Shown in pieces: positions 48,023 through 60,443 of a DNA stretch of 64,000 bases. Each line of letters starts with the position of its first letter. The first letter of the stretch is position 1. The notes beneath the pieces were generated by a model. The model worked only from the letters and a program-made list of their open reading frames with translations, had not been told where the DNA came from and did not search any database. The position numbers and the translations under genes are program-made. Source of the DNA: Chanos chanos (Eukaryota > Chordata > Actinopteri > Gonorynchiformes > Chanidae). The stretch lies in assembly GCF_902362185.1 (NCBI RefSeq), contig NC_044495.1:40845211-40909210 (forward strand), written 5' to 3'.

Positions 48023-48522
48023 GATTAGGGTTCTATCATTTCCCCAAAAGGGAGTCTGTCACTCACTGACTTTATGACTCATATCACTCAGACTGTTTTT
48101 TGTCTAAATAACAAACTCAGATAATACACAAACAGCCTTTTTCTTCATTTCAGAGCTGTGATAATATTTTCATTATGACTCCAGTAAAAACGCAGTGTTC
48201 TCTCCATGTTCTATCACCCTGTCCTCTCCTATCACCATCATCCTGTCACTCTCTCACATCCAGCCAATCAGGAGAGACAGTGAGAAAACCCTACCCCCTA
48301 ATGATGACAGTGTACGGTGAAAATGATCTGACTGATCTGGATGTGTGTAAATGTAAACTATGGTTCCCATCACACTCATGTACTGATAAAATACTGGTCT
48401 TTCTCTGACTCTGTTAGTGCGAACTAAACTCCAGTCTTATTAGATCAGATGAACAGTGTGTGTTGTTAAATGGATAAAGTGTGTATAAAGCCTTGTGTTT
48501 GTGTATCTCTGTAAGAGACAGA

Positions 48523-48560
<38 letters not shown>

Positions 48561-48575
48561 AGTGAGTGAGTGAGT

Positions 48576-48611
<36 letters not shown>

Positions 48612-51600
48612 AAGCTCCTCTGTATGTTCTCACACATCCTAAGTTTCCTCCCTTAATTCTGGTCCATTTAACCAAAGGACCGTGCTCTCAACAAACCCAA
48701 CACAGTCACCTGAACACTTCAATATTCTACAGAACACTTCACTGTGTATTCTTTACGGCTGTTAAAAAGGCCGTCTGTTCCTTTGAGACTTTGGGGACTG
48801 AGAGGCCAGTCACTGGCCAGCAGAGTGCGTGTCTCCTGAGTCCTGCGCCGAGAGTGAAGACAGGCAAGTTCACCCACGGCACGGGGAGTCACCAGGCCAC
48901 CGAGAGCTTTAGTTCAATAGTGTAGATCCCTCAGTGTACTGATCATTAGGATAGTTACAGTGGGGTTTGTGCGTCAACCAAAACCCTAAGTTGTTCCCCT
49001 GTGTTTTCCTTTGAGTAGTTCTGTAATGAAGCATTAAGAGTATGTAACCTGAGTGTTAGCTCGTTTGCCGTTTGAAGTGGCGATTGTGAGACGGCATAAA
49101 CATCGAGATGTTCACAGTCAATAGGTCGCCTTTTCTGTCAGAGAGCTGTGTATTAAAATGATCAAGTGTATGTTTACTGTGTATATAATATTAAGATAGG
49201 TAATGTTGATGTCCTTTGGGGAGACTGACTTCCCTTTTTCCACTGGTGTAGGCACACAAATGCTCATGTGCCCTACACGTGAAGGTGCACGCTCTAGCCT
49301 CACGGACACTAACCGGACCGTATGCACCTAGATAGAGAGCAGTCTATAGAATATCTGTAGGTTACCCCTAAGACAGCAGTATATGTTCATGCTATTCTGG
49401 GTTCATTAAAGAGATTTGGGAGGATGTGTATTTGATATTTACAGTATCATCTGTGTACTTAAGTCTGTTTTGTATTCTGTTTATATTAAGTCTATATTTG
49501 TATTCTGTTTACTCTGTTTATGTTTATGGAAACCACGTCTCAATACCATAAGTTTCACTGCTTCAAGTATAAACACAGGACCCTTTACTGCAACAAGACC
49601 CGGTGGTCAGAGCCCCTCTTCTACAACCACACCAGAGCCCTGACCGCACTCTCCACAGTGATATGAGCAGTCCCATCAGCACAAAGTTCACTGTTTTTCA
49701 ACAACGCACAAAACACAAGCAACGGATTTTTAGTCCAATTCAAACACACAGTACACAACTGTTCAGTCATCAGTCACTCCCTCAGTAAAACACACTGTGG
49801 TCTGATGGGAGTGAGAGAACAGACCGTCAGTAAAACGACCGGTTACTGACACACACTCCCTGTGTTCGGACTAAATTCTCCAACACTGAAATATTCACTC
49901 GCGTGCACATTTTAAAATTTTATTTTTGTTTTGTGTAAAAAAAAAAAAAAAAAAAAAAAGTCACGCCGAGCAGCGCAGGCACGACCTCATGATCTAGAAC
50001 ATTCAGTGGGGATTTTAAAACAAACAAACAAACAAACAAACAAACAAAAAAAAAAGCTCCTCAAAAACCCCCGCCGCCATCCATCACACCTGTTCTCCTG
50101 CCTCACGTCTCCGCACCGCTTTCCCACAGCGCCTCTCTCATCCTGTCCAAAACCAGAGACTGTCATCTAGTCACGAATTATCACAGCAGACAGAAAAAAA
50201 AAACCCCACATCATCTGTCACGTGCCTGAGCTTCCTCACCGGGCATTCATCCTCCTCATCCTCACACACTTGATTCTCTAATTCCTGTACGGTTACCTGG
50301 GCGCTTTTCTCTGTTTGTTAACCGGGGCTCGTCTCCAAAGCTTTAGTCGCTCTGAGAGCCTTTGAGCTGGATGTGAATAAAAGGTCATGTCAGTGGAGCT
50401 ACTCCTCACTGCGTTCTCTGTTTTTAAGACGTCTGTCTCTCTCTGTTCTCTGTCTGTCAGCTTGGATCATATCTAGACTCTGAGTAAGTCATTCGGTGCT
50501 CTGTCCTTAAGACTTTTGACTGTCAGACCACAGCCACAGTTTGAGACCAAATCAGAGAATTCTTCTGAAGTGGAAGACTGAGTTATGAGATTTCTGACAA
50601 AAATAAAGAGAGAGAACTCCATAAATGACAGGCTGTCTGTTTCCTGAGTCGTGTGCTTTGCTCTCCATTTTATATGTGTGTGTTTTGGGAGGCAGGAGCA
50701 AGGTGCTGCATATGGTGTTGTGTAGCTGTGTACTGAGCCTGTCCTGTACTGGGATCTGAAGGGAAAAAGACTGAGAGTCACAGTAAATGTGAGACAGAAG
50801 GACTGTGTATGGTACAGTCATATGACTGCTTTTTGGGCCAGTGAGACATGAGACAGAATTTTTTTTCCTCTTTTTTTTTCTTCTAAATAAATAATCATAA
50901 ATATTTTGATTGTCCATTGTATACTATAAACTCAAGTGTTTGACAGAAACACATAGTATCACTTGTCATGTTAATATGCTGTCTTTATTTTATTTTATTT
51001 ACTATGTTTTTTATTTTGACACCCTGGGTTCTCCATAAAAATGGACAGAAAATTTAGAGGGCTGACACTCAGTATCAACTCTCACACTTATTACACATAA
51101 TCATCCGTGTGTAGATACAGCAGTGTGTGTAAAAAATAGCAGTGTATGTAGAATCAGTAGTGTGTGTAAAATCAGAAGTGTGTGTAGAGTCAGTAGTGTG
51201 TGTAGAGTCAGTAGTGTGTCAGTTGATTGTATTTAGTCACAGAGGACTGAAGGACATTTAACCCTGTTACAGAGAGACTGCACTGTTTTACTCTTTCTAC
51301 TCCTATGAGGAGAAAACGCTACCCATGACACAGTCAATATATGACAGTCTGTGTGTCGGTCTAATATAAATATATCTGACCCGAATAACAAGTACTAACT
51401 AAACAACAGCAGTATTATTAACAATATAACTGTGGGGTTGTTCATGTGTGTATCAGTATATAATGTTGTAAATATATGACAGTGTTTATGGAACTGACAT
51501 AACTTATTATCGTAAAAATTATTAAATTTGTATTAACTGCACTGTGTGTATTGGACAGAGTGATTAGTATTAACTGTACTGTGTGTGTATTAGACACACT

Positions 51601-54600
51601 GATTTGTGTTAAGAGAACTGTACTGTGTGTATCAGACAGACAGACAAGGTTATGATGGTGTGTGTGTGTGCGTTTTCAGCTTCACTGGGGTTGACACTGA
51701 TCAAATGTAACTTCATTAATGTGTGTGTGTATTAGTGTAAAAGCGTGAACTTGTGTGGCCTACATGAAAGATCTGTGTATGAAACATGGAGCATTTTTAT
51801 CTGTGTAGGTGTGTGTGTGTGTGTGTGTGCATGTGTGTGCTTTTGTGGGTGTCCATTTGTGTGTGTATGTTTGTGTGTGTCTACAGTGATACACAAACAT
51901 GCTGAAGAGAGAGAGTTAAACTGTTCATGTTACAGCAGTGAACTGTGGGGTCCAGTAACTAAATACGACTGAACAAAATGAGATAAACATCCAACTGAAA
52001 CCCTGCATGTAAAGTTTATAAAAGTTTCCTAACAGTACAAAGAAAAACATCAAACAACATATAACACAGGTCTGAATTAGACCAACATCCACTGCTACTA
52101 CACACCCAAAAGAGAGAGATGTAAATTTCTGTTCACATTTCACACAAACACAGACCTCATCTGCCAAGAGCTGAACATGGAGTCCTCTCCACCTACTGCT
52201 GAGACTCCCTGAACTGACACCTTAAATGATTTAAACACAGGACACTCCACCTCACAACATGCTGACTCAGATAATGAGACCGGACAAAATTATGATAAAA
52301 CAAAAAGTCAAATGTGTTTCACATGGGCAAGAACCAGCAAAATCCCGGCATAAACTGGGCCTAAAACTGGCCTTAAATGGGACATTCATCCCTATGACAA
52401 TATGTCTGGACTGTCTTACTGTTTCTTCCTCTATTTGTGATGCTGAGAACACTGATATATTTTGGTGACATCTCTCCAACTGAAAACCAGTGTGTCTGCA
52501 CTCAACAGTTTATTAAATGGCAGACTACTCTTGGTTCATAGCAGCCATCTATGTGTTTATATGTGTGTGTATTCATGCACATCTCTTTGCTTCTTCATTC
52601 AAGTCATAATAATAAGGTTTGAAAATGCATACCCTCATAATATCTGGAACAGTGCGTGTGAGTGATAAACTTCCCTGTGCAGAAAGTATTTACTTGCAGT
52701 GGGATTATAACAATGTTTCAGAGGACATGAATGTGTGAATGTACTTTGCGTGTGTGTGTGTGTGCGTGAGTGTGTGTGTGTGTGTGTGTGTGTGCGCGTG
52801 TACACACCTGTTGACTTTGTTTGGTTAAAGCGTTCCTTCGCTATCTGGATGTTGTTCTTGAAGCTCAGCTGCTCACCAGTGGCAATCTGAGTCTGGCTTT
52901 CCCAGTAATCCGCTCCCTCTTTCTCTTTGATCCATTCTGTTTTAGGAACAACTCTTTTCATGTCACTGTCATAGTACATGAACTGCACACCATCCACCAG
53001 ACCCACAATGGTGAACTCTGGGAAGTGGACGTCTCCTGACACAGCCGTGTAGAAGTATTTCAGAGAGTGTGTGTCTGTGAACAGATACAAGGGTAAACAG
53101 GAGGGAATGAACACACTGAACAACCCCTTTAAAAACCATATTATCAAAAACAATATCATCCACCTTTATACTGATTGGGAACAGTCTCAGAATATTAGAA
53201 TAGTTAAATGAGGAGTTTTTTGATTGAGGACAGGAAGAAAATCAGAGCTATTGATCTACACACTGAGGACTGCCTTCCTTGACTCTTCTAGATTCTGTTC
53301 ACTAACTTGGGACAGGTTGTTCTGCCCTTGCAAATTTTAAACTAAAATACTTACAAACAGAAATATCAGTACATCCTTATTTTGTGACTTAACTTCACGT
53401 TTGCAATGACATAAATATATGCTTACATATCTAAAAAAAAACTATACTAACAAACATTTAAAACGAGGTACAAAACATCTATTTAAAATAACAGATATCA
53501 AAACAATCGACTCAAGATGACTGGGAATAGAAAACATATGCTGTGCTGCCATCTAGTGGTCATTATCAGTACTTTTCTCCTCTGATGAAATTCGCTCCAA
53601 GACGAGAGTCAATACAAAATGAAATACAAAATTACTCTTACTGTGGCATAATGCCTCAGAAAAGGGTTGAGCTTTTTGTATGTATTACTGTGTAAGCCTT
53701 TATACATCTACTCTGTGTATAGTTTGTAATAATATATCCAGGAAACAACATAATCACTAATTAAGCAGATGGTTTGTGAAGATTATCAATACAGTACAAC
53801 TAACATGATGTATATGAATATATTCATCTTATTCATAAACATAAATGTGGCAGTGACTTAAAATATTTAAAAATGTTCACTGATTTAAAAGTGTGCCATT
53901 TTACATTGTTTCTCTGTAGTCTCAATGCTCTTCTCAAAACAGACTTCACATTTTCAAGTAAAATCATCAATCAATACAATATGTGATGCCTAAACAAATA
54001 CTGACTACAGTCATCAATCTGGAATGATCCACACAATCATTTTTTGTGCATATAATTTTGTGTTGGTGTTTTGATAAAAAAGAAGTAATAATAATATGCA
54101 GATAACTGTGTCCACTGTTTTGGAAAAACAAACTTTGCAAAGGTGACTATGTGTCTTAACTTGATGACAGTCACTCCTCATTTGAACTTTGTGTAAAGGC
54201 TGCTGTAATCCATTTTAATATACCTAGATGTTTTTAATCTACAGATCCCTGATTCTTTCATCTGGTACAAGTAACTGATAAAAAAATGATCCCACTGAAT
54301 TTTTATTTTCAGTCTGTTATTGATATATACTGATCTAATTAATGACTCTGATAAGTTATACATTAACTTCATGTACTTTAAAAAAAAAAAAAAAATCTCT
54401 TCAGTGTAAACCAGCAAAAGTGTTCTGGTCATGAGTCAGACACACTTAAGCAGACATCAGTCATCAGTCATCAGTTACCGGGCAGAACAAACATGTCTAT
54501 GTTACTGAAGTGAAACTAACATTACTCTCTTAACATTAAATATTATGTCTAGGGCCAGGTTGACTAACACAATACCACAAATTTAATATTACCGGGAAAA

Positions 54601-55331
54601 ATTACATATCTTTTCTTATTTTCCTCAGCCTAATGTCTAATGTTGAGAAATGGTCCTGCAAATAGAAAATTATGTGTTCTTGAACTCTGACTTCTCTAAC
54701 ACTGTAACAAAGAAAATGTTATAGAAAAAACTGACCCTACAGCTGCATTCTGATAGCTTACCCATTGCTTCTTCAAAACGTCAAAAATGAAAAAATTATA
54801 TGACAAATCTAAGGTATTTATGTACTTATTAAAATATATGTGTGTGTTTGTATACACACACACACACATATATGGGTGAGCACGCTTTAAAAGTTACTAT
54901 GGTCATCTTGATCCATTTTTGCTATTTACTATACCACATGATAAAACTGTTAAAACAGTTCTTGCCAAATCTGTGATTGCCTTAAGATCAGTGGAAGCAC
55001 AATATGCCCCGAAAGAGATAACTACGACAGGCTATAAATACACTACTGCGACACGCTAAAAAAACATATACCAGACTTAAGCTGAAGCAGATCGTGACAA
55101 ATACTCGGTCAAATCTATAAATAACGCGTAATTTTTTTTACTCATATAGTCACGGGTCACAAGAGGTTAACAACGAATTCATTTGAGCCCTAAATCTGCA
55201 GTGCGTTATTCAGCTAAGACGACTATAAGAACTATTCTCTCACATGAACGTAAAATCAAAACATAAATCTTACCTGTTGACGCGGAATGTAGGAAGAAAC
55301 CAATAAGTAACAGCGGCAGCACTGACTTCAT
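43368..55331 (-). CDS. MHC class I heavy chain (U-lineage type), complete
   Basis: Presents peptides at the cell surface with beta2-microglobulin. Coding exons: 55274-55331 (signal peptide), 52808-53074 (alpha 1), 45100-45378 (alpha 2), 44364-44636 (alpha 3, Ig C1 fold), 43733-43846 (connecting and transmembrane), 43544-43561 and 43368-43417 (tail); 1059 nt, 352 aa, all joins phase 1 as in other class I genes. Alpha 2 keeps the Cys101-Cys164 pair (YGCEW; TQICTEW). Alpha 3 keeps its disulphide (PVECRATGFYP; YSCVVDH). N-glycosylation site NQT at residue 103. Membrane helix about 300-321, then basic RKK. Peptide-terminus anchors are Tyr7, Tyr59, Arg84 (typical of fish), Ser143, Arg146, Trp147, Tyr159, Tyr171, so nearly classical. 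Introns 1 (2.2 kb) and 2 (7.4 kb) are long. Lineage call rests on overall resemblance and is less certain than the family. Confidence 0.95.
44981..45060 (+). pseudogene. psmb13 exon 4 fragment inside class I intron 3
   Basis: Eighty bases match psmb13 exon 4 (31976-32055) at 72 positions with no gap, and end at the same base as the exon; the TG-rich donor-side sequence continues in both. It reads LTIYSLNTGRNPCVIMAVNI against [20 protein letters not shown] in the gene. It is antisense to the class I gene and 39 bp from the alpha 2 exon donor. Because intron sequence is carried along, it is a genomic and not a retrotransposed copy. Confidence 0.9.
45556..45610. repeat. (TG)n microsatellite in class I intron 2
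   Basis: About 55 bp of nearly pure TG followed by a G10 run. Confidence 0.95.
45990..46380. repeat. Duplicated block in class I intron 2 (copy 1)
   Basis: Shares a series of words in the same order with 51690-52372: GTAACTT..TTAAT, TGTAAAAGC, CCTACATGA, TTTTCATC/TTTTTATC, ACTGAAGAGAGAGAG, CAGTGARYTGTGG, TCACATGGGCAAGAA and CCTAAAACTG. Indicates a segmental duplication about 5.7 kb apart inside the intron. Confidence 0.6.
46390..46620. repeat. Degenerate minisatellite in class I intron 2
   Basis: Imperfect tandem units built on CAGAAACCAACAGACACAGA followed by CAGACTGTCACTGCTGAT, repeated about five times with an embedded (AC)n tract. Confidence 0.6.
48526..48609. repeat. (GA)n / (GAGT)n microsatellite in class I intron 2
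   Basis: Two GA tracts separated by GAGT repeats. The minus-strand frame of Ser-Leu runs is an artefact. Confidence 0.95.
51108..51225. repeat. Minisatellite of about 18-20 bp units in class I intron 2
   Basis: About six imperfect units of the form AGTGTGTGTAGAGTCAGT, with the last units nearly identical. Confidence 0.75.
51690..52372. repeat. Duplicated block in class I intron 2 (copy 2)
   Basis: The longer partner of 45990-46380. The extra length lies mainly between the GAGAGAGAG segment and the TCACATGGGCAAGAA segment. Confidence 0.6.
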
Positions 55332-55395
55332 GATTTAAATGGTTCTGATATTGGAATTCAGGCTAAAGTTTTCTTTCAGCTAAAGACAGAGCAGC

Positions 55396-55405
55396 CTTAA
55401 TTATA
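55396..55405 (-). promoter_or_regulatory. TATA-like box of the class I gene
   Basis: TATAATTAAG on the minus strand about 65-74 bp upstream of the class I start codon, a plausible core promoter position if the 5' UTR is short. Confidence 0.4.
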
Positions 55406-55502
55406 CACCTAAACTGTTCGCAGCCAGACTGACAACTACGGTTGCATTAGGGTAACTAAGACTAGGATCCGACCCAATCAAAAAAAGACAGAGCATCTCT
55501 GA

Positions 55503-55585
55503 GCCAATGGGATTTTGGAAAAAAAGTAAACTCAGCAATCACTAGGTTAAAGCTGTGACAGGAGGTTGCTTTCGAAAGTGAAAGT
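55503..55585 (-). promoter_or_regulatory. Class I upstream enhancer: ISRE plus inverted CCAAT (Y-like) box
   Basis: GAAAGTGAAAGT at 55574-55585 is an exact IRF pair motif. Nearer the gene, CCTAGTGATTG-type sequence and CCATTGGC (minus, 55510-55503) resemble the X1 and Y boxes of the SXY module. Known class I promoters have ISRE followed by S-X-Y in this order; the X-like match is weak. Confidence 0.55.
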
Positions 55586-57959
55586 TTTATATGGCCTGTC
55601 TGAGGTAAATATTTAAGCTGTTGATGGTATCCACAGCAGCGATATTAACATTATCATTACTATGGTGTACAACTTGGTATGGTGTACAGCTCCTTATTAC
55701 TGAGGCAGAACAGTATCACAAACAGAACTGACTAACGCGTTTTTTAAACTAACGTAACATACTCACGACCTTGATTTTCACAGCGCTTGGCAGCATGCAT
55801 TAAACTGCATAAAAATCCAGTTGTGCATTTGTCAGAGCTACTAAACTTAAAATAATGTTCTTAAAAACAGAAACCTCAGTGTGTTTACATGGCTCTACAC
55901 ATTTGAAGAGTTCATAGGTTATTATATATCTGTATACTAAGATATTTACACATTACTGGTGTTGCATTCAGTATAAATGTTGTATTATTTTCATGAGAAA
56001 ATCAGTCTAAAACAAGGATCTTGTCATGGTTAATCAAACTACACCCACTGCAAACTAGCCCTAGCCAATGCAGAAAAAAAAACAGTTATGAGATATGGAT
56101 GTCAGGTGTCACTGAGGTTGTTTTATATGTTTATAAATGTTTAAAAAAAACACAACAGTATAGATATAGTATTGATGTCAAGATAGGTGTTGTCGCAAGA
56201 CTTAGATGAAATGATAAAATACAAGTGGCTATGGATGAAAACAAGGAGACTATGTGATCTGCTAAATGAAGTTCTGCTGAAAGAAAGACAGAATGTCATT
56301 TCTGTGGTAAACACTATTGTGTTGTCTGTCAATGACTGTCTTCTTGAGCCCACTTTTTATTTTATGCATTTGTTTCAGCTGAAAGTTGACTTTTTAATCA
56401 GCAGAGAACAATTCTACAAACATGTGAACCAAATCAGGGCATCAGTAAAATCGTGATGCAACAAAGTGATTACACATTTTAGTTTTCTTTTCTTTTGCTG
56501 CAGATTTACAGGTAGTATTGATGCCTGTGAGCAAGGTGTGTCTAGTCCATCAGTATGATATGGAAAATTGCCTGGAAAGTCCCTGAAATGTTAGCTCTCA
56601 CACCGTTTGATCTTACACTGCCCTCTACAGGCTTTCTAACCTTCTACCCCTTTTCAAGATAGTTTCACACATTTGAGTTATGCTGTGAATGCTTGGTTTG
56701 AACACCGGGGTGTCGTGTAGGTAAGCAGGCATCAAGGCTGGAGTAAACCTCCAAAATGAAGTATAAATTTAGCTAGTGGATGGAAAATTGAAATGCCACC
56801 AGTGCTATCTTGTCCTGTCATGTAAATACAGTAAATAATTCTAATAAAGGATGACTCATAATGTAAAGGCATGTCCGTTTAACTGATATTACACCATTGT
56901 TCCACAGGGTGTCAGTCATTTGAAATAAGAACATGCTGCTACATCACACCACTAAATGTCAGCTGCATTGTTTGACAGTTCATTGTATGCTGTTATTATA
57001 ATATAGAACAGGAAATCATTTAAAATATCGATCACATTTAGTACATTATGGATTAAACACATATTATTTCTAAAAGATCTTTTTCAGATGATCCTCACAC
57101 ATATTAATAGTTTGTTCTATTTCTTTATTGCTCTAAAATTGTTGTTGTTGATGATGATGATGATGATTATGATGATGATATCATCATCGTTGTTGTTGTT
57201 GTGATTGGTTATCTTATGGGGGATATTCCAGAAAACGAGTTTAGTGAAAACTTAGAGTTAGTTAACTCGGAGTAAATAGTAAACAGAGATGAAAGTAACG
57301 AAGTTGATTTTTTTTGTACTTATACTTTTTTGAGTATTTTTTCAAAACTGTATTTTACAGTTGATTTGTTTGCAGGGTTTTGCAGGGGGGAAAGAAGAAG
57401 CTTCAAATGTTCTACAATTTCTGTTAAAAAAAAAAAGTTGAGGCATACCTAAAGACTTGGTAAATAATGCTTTTTTGTTTACTAATATAATTATTCTGGA
57501 CCTTTTTTTTCATGGAACCAATTTCACATTTTAAGTGGCTCTGAAAAACTACTGTAAATCAGAGTTTGTCCGTTTTTCCTTATGAGATGTAATTACATGT
57601 ATTGTCCAGTAGGGTTCACCAGAGCACACATTCGTTTGCTTGAGTGACTCAGTAATGGAAACAAATCACTGGCAAAGATGCACTTACACCAGAGAGAGAC
57701 TATCAAAGCAGTAAAACATTCTAACAGGTGTTAGAAACAAAAATATACTTTCATTTATTCACGTTAAGAGAAGCTTCTTTAAAATGTATGCGGTACTGGT
57801 AGATGTTAACCCTCTGGATCTTATGTTTTAGGATCCTGTCAGCTGTACACTGGCATGGATTTCATTGCAGAATTATTAAAATGAATGCTTAAGTTATTCC
57901 TGAAGATTAACATAAATCTAATTTCTTAGACAACAATTTATGCTTTTCACTTTCAAAAA
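55586..57959. other. Intergenic, no gene recognised
   Basis: Upstream flank of the class I gene. An open frame at 56187-56456 (plus) has no recognisable domain. A (GATGAT)n/(GTT)n low-complexity patch with a palindromic centre lies at 57140-57200. At 57215-57295, ATATTCCAGAAAACGAG and GTTAGTTAACTC resemble a common fish MITE, not resolved further. Confidence 0.35.
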
Positions 57960-58880
57960 GGAGGTGGCCCTAAGCATTATGAACAATTTCCACCCTATTT
58001 CCAAACTGCCAAGACACTGGAAACTTGGTTAATGAATTTGCATGATATTTGTATGAGAACAATATTCTTAACTCACTGCAGTCTCGTTTAAAAGCTAAGG
58101 TCAGTGCTGCGACTACTACCCTGAAAGTTTTCAGCTGTAGTATTAGTGCCCCTGACTCAGTACAACAGTGTTCCTGTCAGTGTACAGATCTATTCAAGGT
58201 CTTTGTCCTGTGAACAACATTCTGCTTCCAAAATGACTCCACAACACAGGGTGAAGGTTTTTTTTACTAGTTTAGGACTTATTTAACAAACTGGACTCAC
58301 TACACTTATGTGGGTCTTCTGGTTTTATTAAGTTTATACTGGAGTTGTAAAAAATGTTACTCTCGGTCCAGTCTTTTTTCTGTTTTACATCAATAATTTA
58401 GATGCAGCGTCAAATGTCAATATCACTTTGTATGTTGATGATTACTCCTGTTGTCTTGACACTGCTTTACCAAATATTTAACAGGAAAGCTCACAGCACT
58501 TAAAGTAATAAAAATCAAATTTAAACACTGACAATGTTGAAAATCATTTTTATCCTCAGACAATATGTAAAACCTTTTCTAATAATGGTGTTCCCATTGA
58601 ACTTGTGTCAAGAAACTTAGATTCTGGGTTGTGAGGGGTTCAAATTCAAATCTCCATACAGATACACTTGTCCATAAGTTAGAAATTAAATTAGGTTTGT
58701 TCTTCAGGCATAGATCATGTTTTTCATTTGTTTCCAGAAACAGGTAAAAATGACAGTGAATATTTTATGGTATTTGCAAATTCTCCACATTCTTAATTTT
58801 AAAGACATAATTTACAGGCATGCAGAAAAATGGGCTCTTTGGACATCATGCATCATGGAGCTTTAGGACAATTTTATGGT
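57960..58880 (+). repeat. Decayed L2-type LINE ORF2 fossil
   Basis: Broken reverse-transcriptase motifs occur in the right order on the plus strand: NFHPISKLP and LEKLVNEFA-like (about 57985-58060), ENNILNSLQSRLKAK (about 58060), LGPVFFLFYINNLD and LYVDDY (58345-58450; YADD-type active site), then SFQIHTDTLVHKLEIKLG and FFRHRSCFSF (58650-58740). Frames shift several times and stops interrupt it; both LINE ends are missing. Confidence 0.8.
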
Positions 58881-59010
58881 TTTAAATCATAAAGTTATCA
58901 TGTGTTCAGTATTGATGGTGTTTAACTGTGTCCCGAATGTGTGTGTGTCTGTGTGTGGTTGCGTGCTCAGTACTGTGTTCAGTGTGTGTGTGTGTGTGTG
59001 TCCCTTTTAT

Positions 59011-59065
59011 TCTCCAGTTTCACCATCCCACTCACAGTCATATATCCTCTGATTATTGAGCACAT
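59011..59065 (-). pseudogene. MHC class I alpha 2 exon relic
   Basis: Fifty-five bases align without gaps to the first part of the class I alpha 2 exon (45324-45378) at 44 positions, up to and including the acceptor AG. On minus it reads DCEWDGETGE, with the conserved Cys, then a stop, and a (GT)n tract replaces the rest of the exon. It marks a dead class I gene; related intron 2 sequence lies at 59831-59951 on the expected side. Confidence 0.8.
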
Positions 59066-59245
59066 CTATGAAAGAGAGAAAAATGAGATGAGGGTTCCAA
59101 CAACTCTCCAGTCAGGATCTCTGCCCATGCCTGTCAGTCCAAACCAGATATGACTGTAACACATCAATCCATGAGCCCTTCTGCACTACAGACTACACTG
59201 CATATAACCAGACCAGCATCGATACTTTTCTCTTCTGTTTTATGG

Positions 59246-59466
59246 CAGTGTTTCTCAATCCTGCGCCTGGGGGACCCCTGCTCTGCATATCTTTATCTAT
59301 CCTTGCTCCAAACACCTGATTGGTGTGATTAACAAGCTCTTGATTAAATCAGGTGTGCTCAGCTAATCGAAAGTGCCACTGATGAGTTCAGTCAGGTAGG
59401 TAGAGCAGGGAAAGATGGAAAATGTGCGGAGCAGGGGTCCCCCAGGAGCAGGATTGAGAAACACTG
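59246..59466. mobile_element. 221-bp hAT-type MITE
   Basis: Inverted ends CAGTGTTTCTCAATCCTG and its near-perfect reverse complement, continuing through GGGGGACCCCTGCT / AGCAGGGGTCCCCC. The flanking 8 bp, TTTTATGG and TTCTATGC, match at 6 of 8, fitting a diverged hAT 8-bp target duplication. No coding capacity. Confidence 0.8.
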
Positions 59467-59747
59467 TTCTATGCCACCAAATCTGCGTTCCAAATTAGAG
59501 TCTCAAACACTCAAATTCAAGAGCACTCATACACTCCCCTCTCCCTATAACATGTTTATAAAGCAACACATCACACAACAGCTAGAGCTGCTGCGCTGAA
59601 CAGAGTGTGAGTTCGACATAGTGATGAAACTCTCTCATCAGTGGTGGATGGTCAATGGTGCCTGGCCAGGTTATTGGTCATTGCCATCCTGAGCCTCCCT
59701 TGTTCACTGTCTATTTACCCACCCCCTACACCCCAAACCCCACACCC

Positions 59748-59778
<31 letters not shown>

Positions 59779-59830
59779 ACACACAAACTGCATGAGATTA
59801 AAGCTCAACAGCTAGCCACGTGCTGGCAGT

Positions 59831-59951
59831 ATGACTGTAAAGAGAAGGTGATGTTTTCATTAGACCTCTGTGATATGATGAACATTATTATCACACTAAT
59901 GGGTTAGGGTTAGGGTCACAGGTCATTATAAAACTAATGACCTGTATGTCA
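59831..59951 (-). repeat. Copy of class I intron 2 sequence
   Basis: Shares ATGACTGTRARGAGAAGGTG, ATGTTTTCATT, GATGRACATTATTA and ACTAATGACCTG with 47791-47880 in the same order; about 40 bp (two TTAGGG-type words and a repeated GGTCATTA segment) are extra. Part of the decayed class I duplicate that includes the alpha 2 relic at 59011. Confidence 0.7.
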
Positions 59952-60116
59952 TGAGTGAGAAAGAGAGGGAGAGAGAGAGGACTGATGTGGAACACAGATT
60001 TAGAACCTTAGAACAAAAGAAAACAGTAATGATACTAGTCTGGTCATATCTGATGAAGTGTAGTCTGATGTGTAGATAAGGCCTAGGCCTTGTGCCTACA
60101 TGTCTATAAAGGTGTT

Positions 60117-60117
<1 letters not shown>

Positions 60118-60184
<67 letters not shown>

Positions 60185-60406
60185 CGAGAGAGACAGAGAG
60201 TGATCGACACACCCTGTTGTGTGAGGAGTGAAGAGTTTTTAATGACTGGGCTCTTTTCTATTGACCTGCACACAGTGAGAATAGAGTGCTTATCTTATGA
60301 GACCATGTATGATAAAATATATGAGGACCAGACAGATGGATACGTAGTAACATAGATAGACAAATAGATAGAGAAAGAGAGAGAGGAAGAAAGAGAGGGT
60401 GAGAGA

Positions 60407-60443
<37 letters not shown>

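Noticed and set aside
59905-59916. Two TTAGGG-type words resembling telomeric repeat
   Set aside because: Only two units, inside a duplicated class I intron segment; not an interstitial telomere.
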